Assembly: GCA_964439135.1 (NCBI GenBank) | Contig: CAYTNN010000011.1 | Location: 1 to 38,190, forward strand | Source: JAFGPJ01 sp964439135 | Lineage (GTDB): Bacteria > Planctomycetota > Phycisphaerae > Sedimentisphaerales > Anaerobacaceae | DNA: 38,190 nt | Direction: 5' to 3' | Part shown: piece by piece, positions 24,462 through 32,596 of the stretch | Layout: each line of letters starts with the position of its first letter | Position numbering within the stretch: the stretch's first letter is position 1 | Notes under the pieces: generated by a model | What the model was told of the DNA's origin: nothing | Database searches by the model: none | Seen by the model: only the letters and a program-made list of their open reading frames with translations | Program-made: the position numbers and the translations under genes

Positions 24462-24950
24462 ATGGCAGGTGATTGTTTTCTAAAAATCGATGGAATCCCG
24501 GGGGAAAGCACTGATGATAAGCATAAGGACTGGATTGAGTTGATGTCGTACTCTTCCGGTGTTGCTCAGATGGCCGCAGGTGAACGAAGCACGGGTGGAG
24601 CGGCAACCGGGGGGCGATGTAGCCACCAGGACATCTCCATTGTTAAGGGGATGGATAAGGCTTCTCCCACGCTTAATCTGTACTGCTGCCAGGGCAAGCA
24701 CATCCCGAAAGTGGTGATCGAACTCTGCCGTGCCACCGGCAACAAGGAAAAATACATGGAATATAAAATGGAGGATGTGATAATCACTTCAGTCAGTGTC
24801 GGCGGCGGTGGGGGCGGCCTGCCTACCGAATCGGTGACCTTCAACTATGGCAAGTTAACGTGGAACTATCTCCAGACGGACCACAAGACGGGCGAAGTTA
24901 AGGGTAACGTTGAGAAATTCTGGAGCCTGATTGACAATAAGGGCGGTTAG
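24462..24950 (+). CDS. hcp: Hcp tube protein (TssD)
   Basis: The protein has 162 residues from ATG 24462, with AAGGAG 8 nt upstream. The family start FLKIDGIPGESTDDKHKDWIEL is clear, followed by RCSHQDISIVKGMDKASP, LCRATGNKEKYMEYKMEDVIITSVS and the C-terminal ESVTFNYGKLTWNY. Hcp hexamers stack into the inner tube that is propelled into target cells. The central Gly-rich loop (GGGGGGLP) is typical of the family. The ~100-bp gap before it has no clear promoter, but hcp is often more strongly expressed than its neighbours. Confidence 0.96.
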   Translation: MAGDCFLKIDGIPGESTDDKHKDWIELMSYSSGVAQMAAGERSTGGAATGGRCSHQDISIVKGMDKASPTLNLYCCQGKHIPKVVIELCRATGNKEKYMEYKMEDVIITSVSVGGGGGGLPTESVTFNYGKLTWNYLQTDHKTGEVKGNVEKFWSLIDNKGG

Positions 24951-25048
24951 TAATCAGCAAACAGGCATCCAGTTACCGTGTGCCGGCTTTCTGTGCTTTA
25001 ATATTGCGCGGCAGGAGTGTCTAATGCCCGTGACGGAGGTTTATCGTT

Positions 25049-25840
25049 ATGCAAACGGAAGAGTTTTTGCGGGCCGGCCAGCTCAATGAGGCATTGGCCG
25101 CCCTGGAAGATGAGATTCGCAGCGATCCTACGGATGCCAAGCTTCGTGTTTTCCTTTTCCAACTGCTGGCTGTTTTTGGAGATTGGCAGCGGGCTCTGAC
25201 CCAGTTAAACGTAGCGGCAGAACTTGACGCCTTGAATTTACTCATGGCTCAAGTCTGCCGAACGGCGATCAGTTGCGAAGCGTTCCGGGCTGAGATATTC
25301 GCCGGTAAACGCTCGCCGCTTGTTTTCGGTGAGCCGGACGAGTGGATTGCATGGCTGGTCCAGGCCAACCAAATGATAGCGGAAGGAAAATACGAAGCGT
25401 CTCAGAGCCTGCGAGATCGTGCGTATGAGGCGGCTCCGGCCGTTCCTGGATCTATCGATGGTCGGCCTTTTCAATGGATATCAGACGCCGATTCCAGGTT
25501 TGGTCCGGTGCTGGAGGCCATTATTGACGGCAAATACTACTGGGTGCCGTTTACAGCCATAAAAAGTATCCGAATTGAGGAGCCCACCGACCTGCGAGAT
25601 ACAGTCTGGATTCCTGCCCAGTTTACCTGGGTCAACAGTGGTGAAGCGACTGGCCTGATGCCAACGCGATATCCAGGCTCGGAAGCCAGCGAAGATAATG
25701 CTATTCGGCTCGCACGCAAAACCGATTGGATTGAACAACCCGGAGATGTGTACCTTGGTTTGGGACAACGCATGTTTGCCACCGACGAGGATGACTTCCC
25801 GCTGCTCCAGATACGACAAATAGATTTGGATCACTCTTAA
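25049..25840 (+). CDS. tagJ: TagJ / ImpE accessory protein
   Basis: The protein has 263 residues from ATG 25049, with GGAGG 9 nt upstream. The N-terminal half has TPR-like helices (LRAGQLNEALAALEDEIRSDP, LFQLLAVFGDWQRALTQL). The C-terminal half has the ImpE landmarks: WISDADSRFGPVLEAIIDGKYYWVPF, DTVWIPAQFTW and GLMPTRYPGSE. TagJ proteins bind TssB and ClpV in some systems and modulate sheath recycling. Its place between hcp and tssE is common. Confidence 0.9.
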   Translation: MQTEEFLRAGQLNEALAALEDEIRSDPTDAKLRVFLFQLLAVFGDWQRALTQLNVAAELDALNLLMAQVCRTAISCEAFRAEIFAGKRSPLVFGEPDEWIAWLVQANQMIAEGKYEASQSLRDRAYEAAPAVPGSIDGRPFQWISDADSRFGPVLEAIIDGKYYWVPFTAIKSIRIEEPTDLRDTVWIPAQFTWVNSGEATGLMPTRYPGSEASEDNAIRLARKTDWIEQPGDVYLGLGQRMFATDEDDFPLLQIRQIDLDHS

Positions 25841-25865
25841 TCAGACTGACAAGATGGGATGAATA

Positions 25866-26372
25866 ATGGCTGAACTTACGCCGATGGATCGTCTGCAACC
25901 ATGCCTGCTTGACCGCCTCACCGATGATGAGCCTGATGTGAGCAGGGAGAGCCGGGACCGACGAATAGTGTCACTGCAAAGATACAAAAATGCGGTGCTT
26001 CGCGACCTGGAGATGATTTTGAATTCGAAGAGGCACCCATTGCACGACAACATATATGAGTTTAGCGACGCAGCGCGGTCTGTACTGAACTTCGGCATAC
26101 TCGACATATGTGGTACGCCCATATTAAATACCAAGCCGACTGAAATTGAATCACAGGTCAAGGAAGCCATCATTTGTTTCGAGCCGAGAATCGCGCAGAG
26201 ATCATTATCCGTTCGTATGGTCTCTCCGTTGGATTCGGAGTACATCCGTAGTATCTCATTCGAAATTGAAGCGGAACTTTGGGCGCAACCGTTACCGGAC
26301 CGTCTTTTTGTTAAAACCGAAGTCGATTTGGAAACCGGCCATTACAAATTGAAAGGCGAGCTGAATGGATAG
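25866..26372 (+). CDS. tssE: TssE baseplate wedge protein (gp25-like)
   Basis: The protein has 168 residues from ATG 25866, two codons after an upstream GGGATGAATA stretch. Family landmarks are PCLLDRLTDDEP, RDLEMILNSKR near 52-62, SVLNFGILDI, and a C-terminal beta segment with SYIRSISFEIEAEL-type spacing. TssE is a homologue of phage gp25 and sits at the baseplate under the sheath. The end overlaps tssF by 8 nt, so the two are translationally coupled. Confidence 0.92.
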   Translation: MAELTPMDRLQPCLLDRLTDDEPDVSRESRDRRIVSLQRYKNAVLRDLEMILNSKRHPLHDNIYEFSDAARSVLNFGILDICGTPILNTKPTEIESQVKEAIICFEPRIAQRSLSVRMVSPLDSEYIRSISFEIEAELWAQPLPDRLFVKTEVDLETGHYKLKGELNG

Positions 26373-28242
26373 GCGATTGCTGGATTTGTACAATCGTGAG
26401 CTGGCACATCTTCGGGCAACGGGGGCTGAATTTGCAAAGGAGTTTCCTAAGATAGCGGGACGCCTTGGCGGTCTGGATGAATTCCAGCCATGTCAGGATC
26501 CCTTCGTCGAGCGACTGCTTGAAGGATTTGCTTTTCTCGCTGCGAGAGTTCAACTCAAGCTAAACGCGGAATTTCCCAGATTCAGCCAGTCTTTGGTCGA
26601 GACGATTTACCCTCACTATCTGGCGCCTACGCCGTCTATGTGTACTGTTCAGTTCAATCCGGAAATGGATGAGAAAGGTCTTGCTGAAGGCTTTGTAATT
26701 CCACGGGATTCCTCGATGAATAGTATGCTGGGCAAGTCGGAACAAACCAGATGTGAGTATCGTACCGCCCATGACGTTACACTTTGGCCGATTAAATTGA
26801 ATCAGGCGGATTACTATACTCGTGAGTTGGCCTCTCTTGAGATTCCCAATATACCTAATGTCAAAGCTGGGATCAGATTGCGTATCCAAACGACGGCCGG
26901 ACTTCGTTTCAGTGAGTTGAAATTAGATTCGCTCAATCTACATTTAATGGGAGTCGGCGAAACCCCAATGCATTTGTATGAGCAGTTTTTTGCAAATGCT
27001 GCTGCGATAGTAGTACAGCCGGCGACCAGACCCATAGGATGGCAAAAGATCATTGATGCTTCTTGCATCAGGCGGGTGGGTTTCGACAACAAACAAAAAC
27101 TCCTGCCATACGATGCCATGTCTTTTCAGGGATATCGGCTTTTGCACGAGTATTTTGCGTTTCCTCAGCGATTTATGTACGTGGAACTAAACAGTTTGGG
27201 CGATGCAATCAGAAGTTGTAATGACAATCTGTTGGATATCATTGTTCTGTTCCGGGAGCCCAAAATCGAACTTGAGGGCACAATTAATGCTGATAATTTA
27301 GGACTATTCTGTGCTCCCGCTATAAACCTCTTCGAAAAGCGGTTGGACAGGATACCCGTTTCGGACAAATTTTTCGAATTTCATGTTGTGCCGGACAGGA
27401 CCAGAGCGCACGACTTTGAGGTTTATAAGCTTACGAAGGTAATTGGCTATGGCGTCAGGTCAGACCAGTTGGAGGAATTTCTGCCATTTTATCTTGCAAA
27501 AGATTTCGGGAACAGCGAGGCGAGCGGCTATTACGTAATAAACCGCGTCCCAATGCCGAAGACTCGAAATGCAGGCTTGAAGGCTCGAAGGTCACGCAGT
27601 TACACGGGTAGCGAAGTCTATATTTCTCTTGTCGATCCCCATGCCGCCCCGTTCAGTGCTGACGTGAAACAGTTGGGTGTCGAAGCTCTTTGCACCAACC
27701 GTGATTTGCCTTTGCATGTACCAATAGGAATTGGATCTTCCGATTTCACGATGGAGAAAACGGTACCTTGCACATCGATCCGATGCATCGGATCTCCAAC
27801 TTCGCCCAAGCCTTCTCACGCTGAAGGTGAATTTGCATGGCGCATTATAAATCACCTGTCGCTAAATTATCTTTCGCTAACCGATACGAGTGAACGTGAG
27901 GGTTCATCGGCACTTCGCGATATTTTAAGACTTTATAGTGACATGGGCGAGTTGCAAATCAGCAAGCAAATTGACGGCCTTAAATCCATAAGCTCCAGGC
28001 CAATCACGCGCAGAATCTCAACATCGGGATCTATTGCATTTGCGCGTGGTTTAGAGGTAACTGTAACTCTTGAAGAGGCGGCATTTGAAGGGACTGGTGT
28101 TTTTCTGCTTGGGGCTGTTCTCGAACAGTTTTTTGCCAGATATGTTTCGATTAATTCGTTTACAGAAACAGTAGTTAGAACGCTCGAGCGAGGAGAAATT
28201 GTTCGATGGACGATGAGGAACGGACTGCGGTCGATTCTTTAG
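26365..28242 (+). CDS. tssF: TssF baseplate protein
   Basis: The protein has 625 residues from ATG 26365. The N-terminal signature is clear: LLDLYNRELAHLRATGAEFA, FAKEFPKIAGRLG, CQDPFVERLLEGFAFLAARV, FPRFSQSLVETIYPHYLAPTPSM. TssF forms the baseplate wedge with TssG, TssE and TssK. It overlaps tssE by 8 nt and tssG by 37 nt. Confidence 0.95.
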   Translation: MDRRLLDLYNRELAHLRATGAEFAKEFPKIAGRLGGLDEFQPCQDPFVERLLEGFAFLAARVQLKLNAEFPRFSQSLVETIYPHYLAPTPSMCTVQFNPEMDEKGLAEGFVIPRDSSMNSMLGKSEQTRCEYRTAHDVTLWPIKLNQADYYTRELASLEIPNIPNVKAGIRLRIQTTAGLRFSELKLDSLNLHLMGVGETPMHLYEQFFANAAAIVVQPATRPIGWQKIIDASCIRRVGFDNKQKLLPYDAMSFQGYRLLHEYFAFPQRFMYVELNSLGDAIRSCNDNLLDIIVLFREPKIELEGTINADNLGLFCAPAINLFEKRLDRIPVSDKFFEFHVVPDRTRAHDFEVYKLTKVIGYGVRSDQLEEFLPFYLAKDFGNSEASGYYVINRVPMPKTRNAGLKARRSRSYTGSEVYISLVDPHAAPFSADVKQLGVEALCTNRDLPLHVPIGIGSSDFTMEKTVPCTSIRCIGSPTSPKPSHAEGEFAWRIINHLSLNYLSLTDTSEREGSSALRDILRLYSDMGELQISKQIDGLKSISSRPITRRISTSGSIAFARGLEVTVTLEEAAFEGTGVFLLGAVLEQFFARYVSINSFTETVVRTLERGEIVRWTMRNGLRSIL

Positions 28243-29225
28243 ACGCAGATTTACGGAACAGGCCGTATGATTTTGATTTTTTCCAGGCTGTCAGGCGGCT
28301 TGAGTGTATCAACTCCGACCTGCCGCGGATTGGGCATTCACGTCGACCACAAAATGATCCGGTCAGGTTTTGCCAAAATGTCTCTTTAGCTTTTGCACCT
28401 TCGACAATTTCAGCATATTGTGAAGCTACCGATGAAGATCCTGCTAAAATGACAGTAAATTTTTTTGGGCTTCTTGGTCAGGGTGGTCCGATGCCGCTGG
28501 TAATAACTGAATATATTTATGACCGGCTGCAAAATCACAAAGACAAAACGCTTGCTGTTTTTCTTGATATTTTTCATCACCGAATGATATCGCTCTTCTA
28601 TCGCGCCTGGGCATGTAACCAGCAATGCGTTAGCTATGATCGCAAAGATGAGGACCGTTTTGCGGTTTACATCGGCAGTTTGTTTGGAATTGGTGATGAT
28701 TCTTTTCGTAACAGAGACGCCTTGCCCGATGTCGCAAAGCTGCATTATTCCGGACGTCTTGTTTGCCAAACCAGGAATGTTGAGGGATTGAAGGAGATTT
28801 TAGAGGACTATTTTGAAGTTACCGTGGACATACAGCAATTTGTCGGGCAGTGGATAAATCTTCCGAAAAACTATCTTTGCCAATTGGGATCATCTTGCGA
28901 AAACGCAAAATTGGCTTCGACGTTGATTGTAGGAAGCCGTTTTTGGGAGTGCCAGCAGAAATTCAGGATTAAACTTGGGCCTATGGATTTGCCCAGATAC
29001 CAGGCTTTTTTACCGGGAAGCGATAGTATTCGACGTCTTATCGCCTGGGTCAAGAATTATGTAGGAGATGAATATTTGTGGGAGATTCAGTTGATATTAA
29101 ATGCTTCCAGGATTCCGAGGTTATGTCTGGGTAAAATGGGAAAGTTGGGATGGTCGAGTTGGCTCGGCTCCAGGAAGTTTCGGAAGAACGCCGATAATCT
29201 TGTGCTGAGGTCATTGGATACATAG
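28206..29225 (+). CDS. tssG: TssG baseplate protein
   Basis: The protein has 339 residues from ATG 28206, with GAGGAG upstream inside tssF. The family start RPYDFDFFQAVRRLE is present, followed by NFFGLLGQGGPMP, FHHRMISLFYRAW and HYSGRLVCQTRNVEGLKEIL. The C-terminal FLPGSDSIRRL is also typical. It pairs with TssF in the baseplate. It is the last gene of the first plus-strand unit; a terminator follows at 29246. Confidence 0.95.
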   Translation: MDDEERTAVDSLDADLRNRPYDFDFFQAVRRLECINSDLPRIGHSRRPQNDPVRFCQNVSLAFAPSTISAYCEATDEDPAKMTVNFFGLLGQGGPMPLVITEYIYDRLQNHKDKTLAVFLDIFHHRMISLFYRAWACNQQCVSYDRKDEDRFAVYIGSLFGIGDDSFRNRDALPDVAKLHYSGRLVCQTRNVEGLKEILEDYFEVTVDIQQFVGQWINLPKNYLCQLGSSCENAKLASTLIVGSRFWECQQKFRIKLGPMDLPRYQAFLPGSDSIRRLIAWVKNYVGDEYLWEIQLILNASRIPRLCLGKMGKLGWSSWLGSRKFRKNADNLVLRSLDT

Positions 29226-29245
29226 CTTGTTTTGGAAATTCAAGC

Positions 29246-29267
29246 TGGCCACCAGCGGCCACTTTTT
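29246..29267 (+). terminator. Intrinsic terminator after tssG
   Basis: TGGCC (29246-29250) pairs with GGCCA (29257-29261) across a 6-nt loop and is followed by CTTTTT. An overlapping GCTGG-CCA-CCAGC hairpin is also possible. It marks the end of the tssA-tssG unit. Confidence 0.5.
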
Positions 29268-29439
29268 AATGTAATTATTTTCTTAATATAAGCTCTTATT
29301 AATTTATAAACACTTAGTTGTTAATTTAGCTTTCTTAAGATTCTATTTCTTGTTTTTCTAAGTATGTATAAAAATAGTTATTCTGGCTTGAATAAACAAT
29401 AGGTTATCGAGCCAAACGTAATTTCTAATCATATTTAAG

Positions 29440-29468
29440 TTGACAAGAAAAGAGAGAATGTCGAGAAT
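29440..29468 (+). promoter_or_regulatory. Promoter for the tagH-like-tssK-tssL-tssM-tagF operon
   Basis: A perfect TTGACA (29440-29445), a 17-bp spacer and GAGAAT (29463-29468) lie 46 bp upstream of the GTG start. It lies in a strongly AT-rich spacer of about 290 bp, and it shares the AGAAT core with the other promoters of the locus. Confidence 0.6.
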
Positions 29469-29514
29469 AATATTTTACGGATGACACTATTTAATTCAAG
29501 ATTATAGGGGAACC

Positions 29515-30447
29515 GTGCTTGCAAACGATAAGAAAAAGATGGAGAGTCACGTACTTGAGGCTGCAAATCGGCTTCGTCTGATACAAGTTGACTTTGCAGA
29601 TGAGAGTGAACAGACGAGAACAGCCTATCTCAGTGAGGAGATTGAAAAGGCGTTGAAGAGCGTTTTGCCTGATGAGCGTAATGAATTCCTGGGCAGATTA
29701 TTAGAGAAGTTTCCTGTCGGCAGTTTTATTACTCAGGCTATATCGACAGAAACGACCGTCGAAAGCCCTCCGGCGGTTGATGAGTCAGAGCTTAAAAATG
29801 TCGAATTTTTAGTTCGAAGTCTCCTGGAAATAGCCCCGACACTTTCAGACGACCAAAAGGATTTTGTCGATAGAAGCCTGCGAGAGGCTGGATTGAGACC
29901 AAAAGCCCGGCAGGACAATTCCATAGAATTGGATCAAAAACTGAAGCAAAAATTTAAGGTCGCCGATGAATGCAGTATTAGTGCCGACCAGATCTCCGAG
30001 CTCAATGCGACACTTATTGATTTTGTTTTGAAGCTTGAACCATTGGTATGGAACACTTGGCGTCAATTGTCACCGCGGTCTACTGTTCGTCCGCAGGGTG
30101 CTCTAACGAAAAAAATAGGGCAGTTTTTAAGTAGCGACGCCGAGGTCTCTGTTAATCAGGTTGATGATGATCTCAAAGTGTTGCAGCGACTTATTGCGGC
30201 AATGACCAGTGCGGTTAGCCGCGCAGGTGGCCAGTTTGCGAAACGTCATCTCGCTAGGTTTTCACCGTTAGAGATTGAAGCTTTGGTGAAAATGGAACCC
30301 GGAAGCGTTTTTGTCAGCCATGATGTGAAATGCTGGAAAAAATATAAAGAACTGGCCGAGACGTTAAATGAAGACTCCATCGAAATGGAAATAAGAAAGG
30401 CCATCGTCGATTACGTGGAATCTTTGACGAAAGGAATGGGGCCGTGA
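29515..30447 (+). CDS. TagH/VasC-like protein lacking an FHA domain
   Basis: The protein has 310 residues from GTG 29515, preceded by TAGGGGAA. Residues 1-130 are helical and acidic. The C-terminal ~130 residues follow the pattern of the T6SS FHA-protein (TagH/VasC) C-terminal domain as I know it: RPQGALTKKIGQFLS, DDDLKVLQRLIAAMTSAVSR, RFSPLEIEALVKM, CWKKYKELAETL and AIVDYVESL. No FHA signature (GR...S..H...N) is present anywhere. In other systems the FHA domain binds a phosphothreonine made by PpkA and licenses assembly. Here the protein is next to tssK-tssL-tssM, as TagH usually is, and probably acts without phosphopeptide binding. The family call is moderate, based on the C-terminal pattern and gene order. 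Confidence 0.6.
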   Translation: MLANDKKKMESHVLEAANRLRLIQVDFADESEQTRTAYLSEEIEKALKSVLPDERNEFLGRLLEKFPVGSFITQAISTETTVESPPAVDESELKNVEFLVRSLLEIAPTLSDDQKDFVDRSLREAGLRPKARQDNSIELDQKLKQKFKVADECSISADQISELNATLIDFVLKLEPLVWNTWRQLSPRSTVRPQGALTKKIGQFLSSDAEVSVNQVDDDLKVLQRLIAAMTSAVSRAGGQFAKRHLARFSPLEIEALVKMEPGSVFVSHDVKCWKKYKELAETLNEDSIEMEIRKAIVDYVESLTKGMGP

Positions 30448-30469
30448 CGTCAATACAGGGGAGTACCGT

Positions 30470-31858
30470 ATGGCTATAGAAGGCGAAATTCATTGGTGTG
30501 AGGGTCTCTTTCTTCAGCCTCATCACCTTCAGATCATGCAAAGAAATATTATCGAGAAGTTCACAAGGCAGTCTCGTATGTTTTGGAGCTATCCCTATGG
30601 TCTGATGGAGGCGAAAATATCTGATGATCAACTGGAAAATATGAGAGTTTCCTTCGATCGGCTCCGAATTATAATGCCGAGCGGGCTGGAAGTGAACGTT
30701 CCTGACAATACGAATCTCCCCTCGCTTGACATAAAACAGGCATTTGCGTCTACGAGTGGAGCATTGACTATAAGTATTGGCGTGCCGGTATGGTACGCTT
30801 CACGTGGCAATGTTATTGAAAAGGGGGATGATCAGGATTGGCGTGCCAAGCGCACATATATAGTTACTGAGATTGAAAAAACGGACGAAAATACAGGTGA
30901 AAATCCGCAGCCGGTCCAGCTCCGTCAGATAAACGCCAGGCTGTTGCTTGAAAATGACGACCCCTCAGACCTCGAAGTATTGCCTTTGCTGAAAATCACC
31001 CGTGCCGCAGGCGAGGATATTGGGTTGCCTCGGCGAGATCCGACATACATACCCCCATGTTTTGTGGTTGGCGGCTCATCCGTACTTAGAGATCTGCTTC
31101 ACGATTTAACCAGCCAGGTCATGGCCAGTCGGAATGAACTGGTCGTCCAAATTAACCGTGGGGGCTTTAGTGTTGAGAATATGCGAGGTGTTCAATTCGA
31201 ACAAATGCTTCGTCTCAGAACGCTTAATCGCTTCAGTTCTCAGCTTGGTTCTCTTGTTAGTATCTCCAGCAGAGTTGCACCTTTCCAGATGTATTTAATG
31301 CTGAGGCAGCTACTTGCTGAACTTGCCGCCTTACGCCCTGACCGTGACCAGTATGAAGTCGTTGGGTACGATCATGACAATCTGGCAGTTGCTTTCAACG
31401 AGCTTTCGAATCGCATTCGTGGATTGCTCAAAGGCGTTATAAGGGCCAGGTATCTCAAGATACCGTTTACTATAGACCATGAGCAGAAAATCTTTGCCGC
31501 TACACTCACAGATGAAGCGTTATCGTTACCCAATGAATATTTTCTTGCTATCAAGACGAAGCAGGATCCTTCGGAATTGGCTAAACTTGTTTTAGATCGT
31601 GACAAATTCAAAATGATGCCGCAAAGTCTTGCAAATCAGCGAATCTTCGGCGTGCAGCTTGCCCAGGAATTGTATCCTCCGGTTGAACTGCCGGCCCAGG
31701 TAGGCCTTCATTATTTTCGTGTAATGCGCGGCGAAAGCGCCCGGCTCTGGGAGAGAATACAGCAGGAGAAGACGATCGCTGTGCGGTGGCCTGGTGTTGA
31801 GACTACTGACTTTGAAATAACACTATATATGACCGTTCCTGATACGGAGGCACAGTAA
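30470..31858 (+). CDS. tssK: TssK baseplate-membrane complex connector
   Basis: The protein has 462 residues from ATG 30470, with GGGGAG upstream. The hallmark start IHWCEGLFLQPHHLQIMQRN is present, followed by LDIKQAF, VLPLLKI, PPCFVVGGSS and the C-terminal LPAQVGLHYFRVM. TssK links the baseplate wedges to TssL and TssM. Its stop abuts the tssL start with no gap. Confidence 0.96.
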   Translation: MAIEGEIHWCEGLFLQPHHLQIMQRNIIEKFTRQSRMFWSYPYGLMEAKISDDQLENMRVSFDRLRIIMPSGLEVNVPDNTNLPSLDIKQAFASTSGALTISIGVPVWYASRGNVIEKGDDQDWRAKRTYIVTEIEKTDENTGENPQPVQLRQINARLLLENDDPSDLEVLPLLKITRAAGEDIGLPRRDPTYIPPCFVVGGSSVLRDLLHDLTSQVMASRNELVVQINRGGFSVENMRGVQFEQMLRLRTLNRFSSQLGSLVSISSRVAPFQMYLMLRQLLAELAALRPDRDQYEVVGYDHDNLAVAFNELSNRIRGLLKGVIRARYLKIPFTIDHEQKIFAATLTDEALSLPNEYFLAIKTKQDPSELAKLVLDRDKFKMMPQSLANQRIFGVQLAQELYPPVELPAQVGLHYFRVMRGESARLWERIQQEKTIAVRWPGVETTDFEITLYMTVPDTEAQ

Positions 31859-32575
31859 ATGACTCTGCTTGAATTGTGTGAGCCGCTCTTCCAATATGTG
31901 TGTCGAATACGCCGATCATCGCGAATGGATTGCACCATGGAAATGGATCAGGTGCGAAACGACATTAAAAGAATATTCAGCGAGATAAAGGCAAACGCTT
32001 CTACCAGCGCCGATTTGACTGTTCAATTCGAAAAAGTTGAATTGCCCCTTATTTTCTGTATAGACTTTATGATTAAAGAGAGCAGCCTGAGCTTTGCTCC
32101 TGACTGGTACGAATTGGGTCGTGAGCGGAATGAACTCGCGGGCGATGAGAAATTCTTCGATTTGCTGGACGTGGAGTTGGCAGAAAGAAGTGACGCTGCG
32201 ACTCAAAGACTGGTAATATTTTACACGTGTTTGGGATTGGGATTTACAGGTGTATACACGGGCCAGCCGGATAGTATTCAGCGGATAATGTCGAAAATCT
32301 CGGCTCGTATTTCGGGCATGATGGACGCCGATGAAAAGGCTTTCATTTGCCCGGAGGCTTACGAAAACGTTGATACGCGTGATTTTGTTGAGCCGCCGAG
32401 CGCAAAGTTGGTAGGTATCGGGATAACATTGATAGCTCTGATTGTAATCTGGGCCGTTGCGTATTTTTGTTTGTTCAAATGGACCTCTGACGATCTGGGC
32501 AAGTCCCTTGATACGATTATAGGACAGGAGAAATTGCCTTCTGTTATTGAGCCGACGAATACTAATACCAATTAG
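31859..32575 (+). CDS. tssL: TssL (DotU/IcmH) inner-membrane protein
   Basis: The protein has 238 residues. ATG 31859 directly follows the tssK stop, with GGAGG in the tssK end as ribosome site. The cytoplasmic DotU domain shows VELPLIFCIDFMIKES, DEKFFDLLDVEL and LVIFYTCLGLGFTGVYTG. One C-terminal membrane span lies at about 184-206, then a short periplasmic tail. It has no OmpA-like peptidoglycan-binding extension, so wall anchoring must come from elsewhere. It forms the inner-membrane complex with TssM. Confidence 0.94.
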   Translation: MTLLELCEPLFQYVCRIRRSSRMDCTMEMDQVRNDIKRIFSEIKANASTSADLTVQFEKVELPLIFCIDFMIKESSLSFAPDWYELGRERNELAGDEKFFDLLDVELAERSDAATQRLVIFYTCLGLGFTGVYTGQPDSIQRIMSKISARISGMMDADEKAFICPEAYENVDTRDFVEPPSAKLVGIGITLIALIVIWAVAYFCLFKWTSDDLGKSLDTIIGQEKLPSVIEPTNTNTN

Positions 32576-32596
32576 TTTGGAGGATATGTAAATAAT

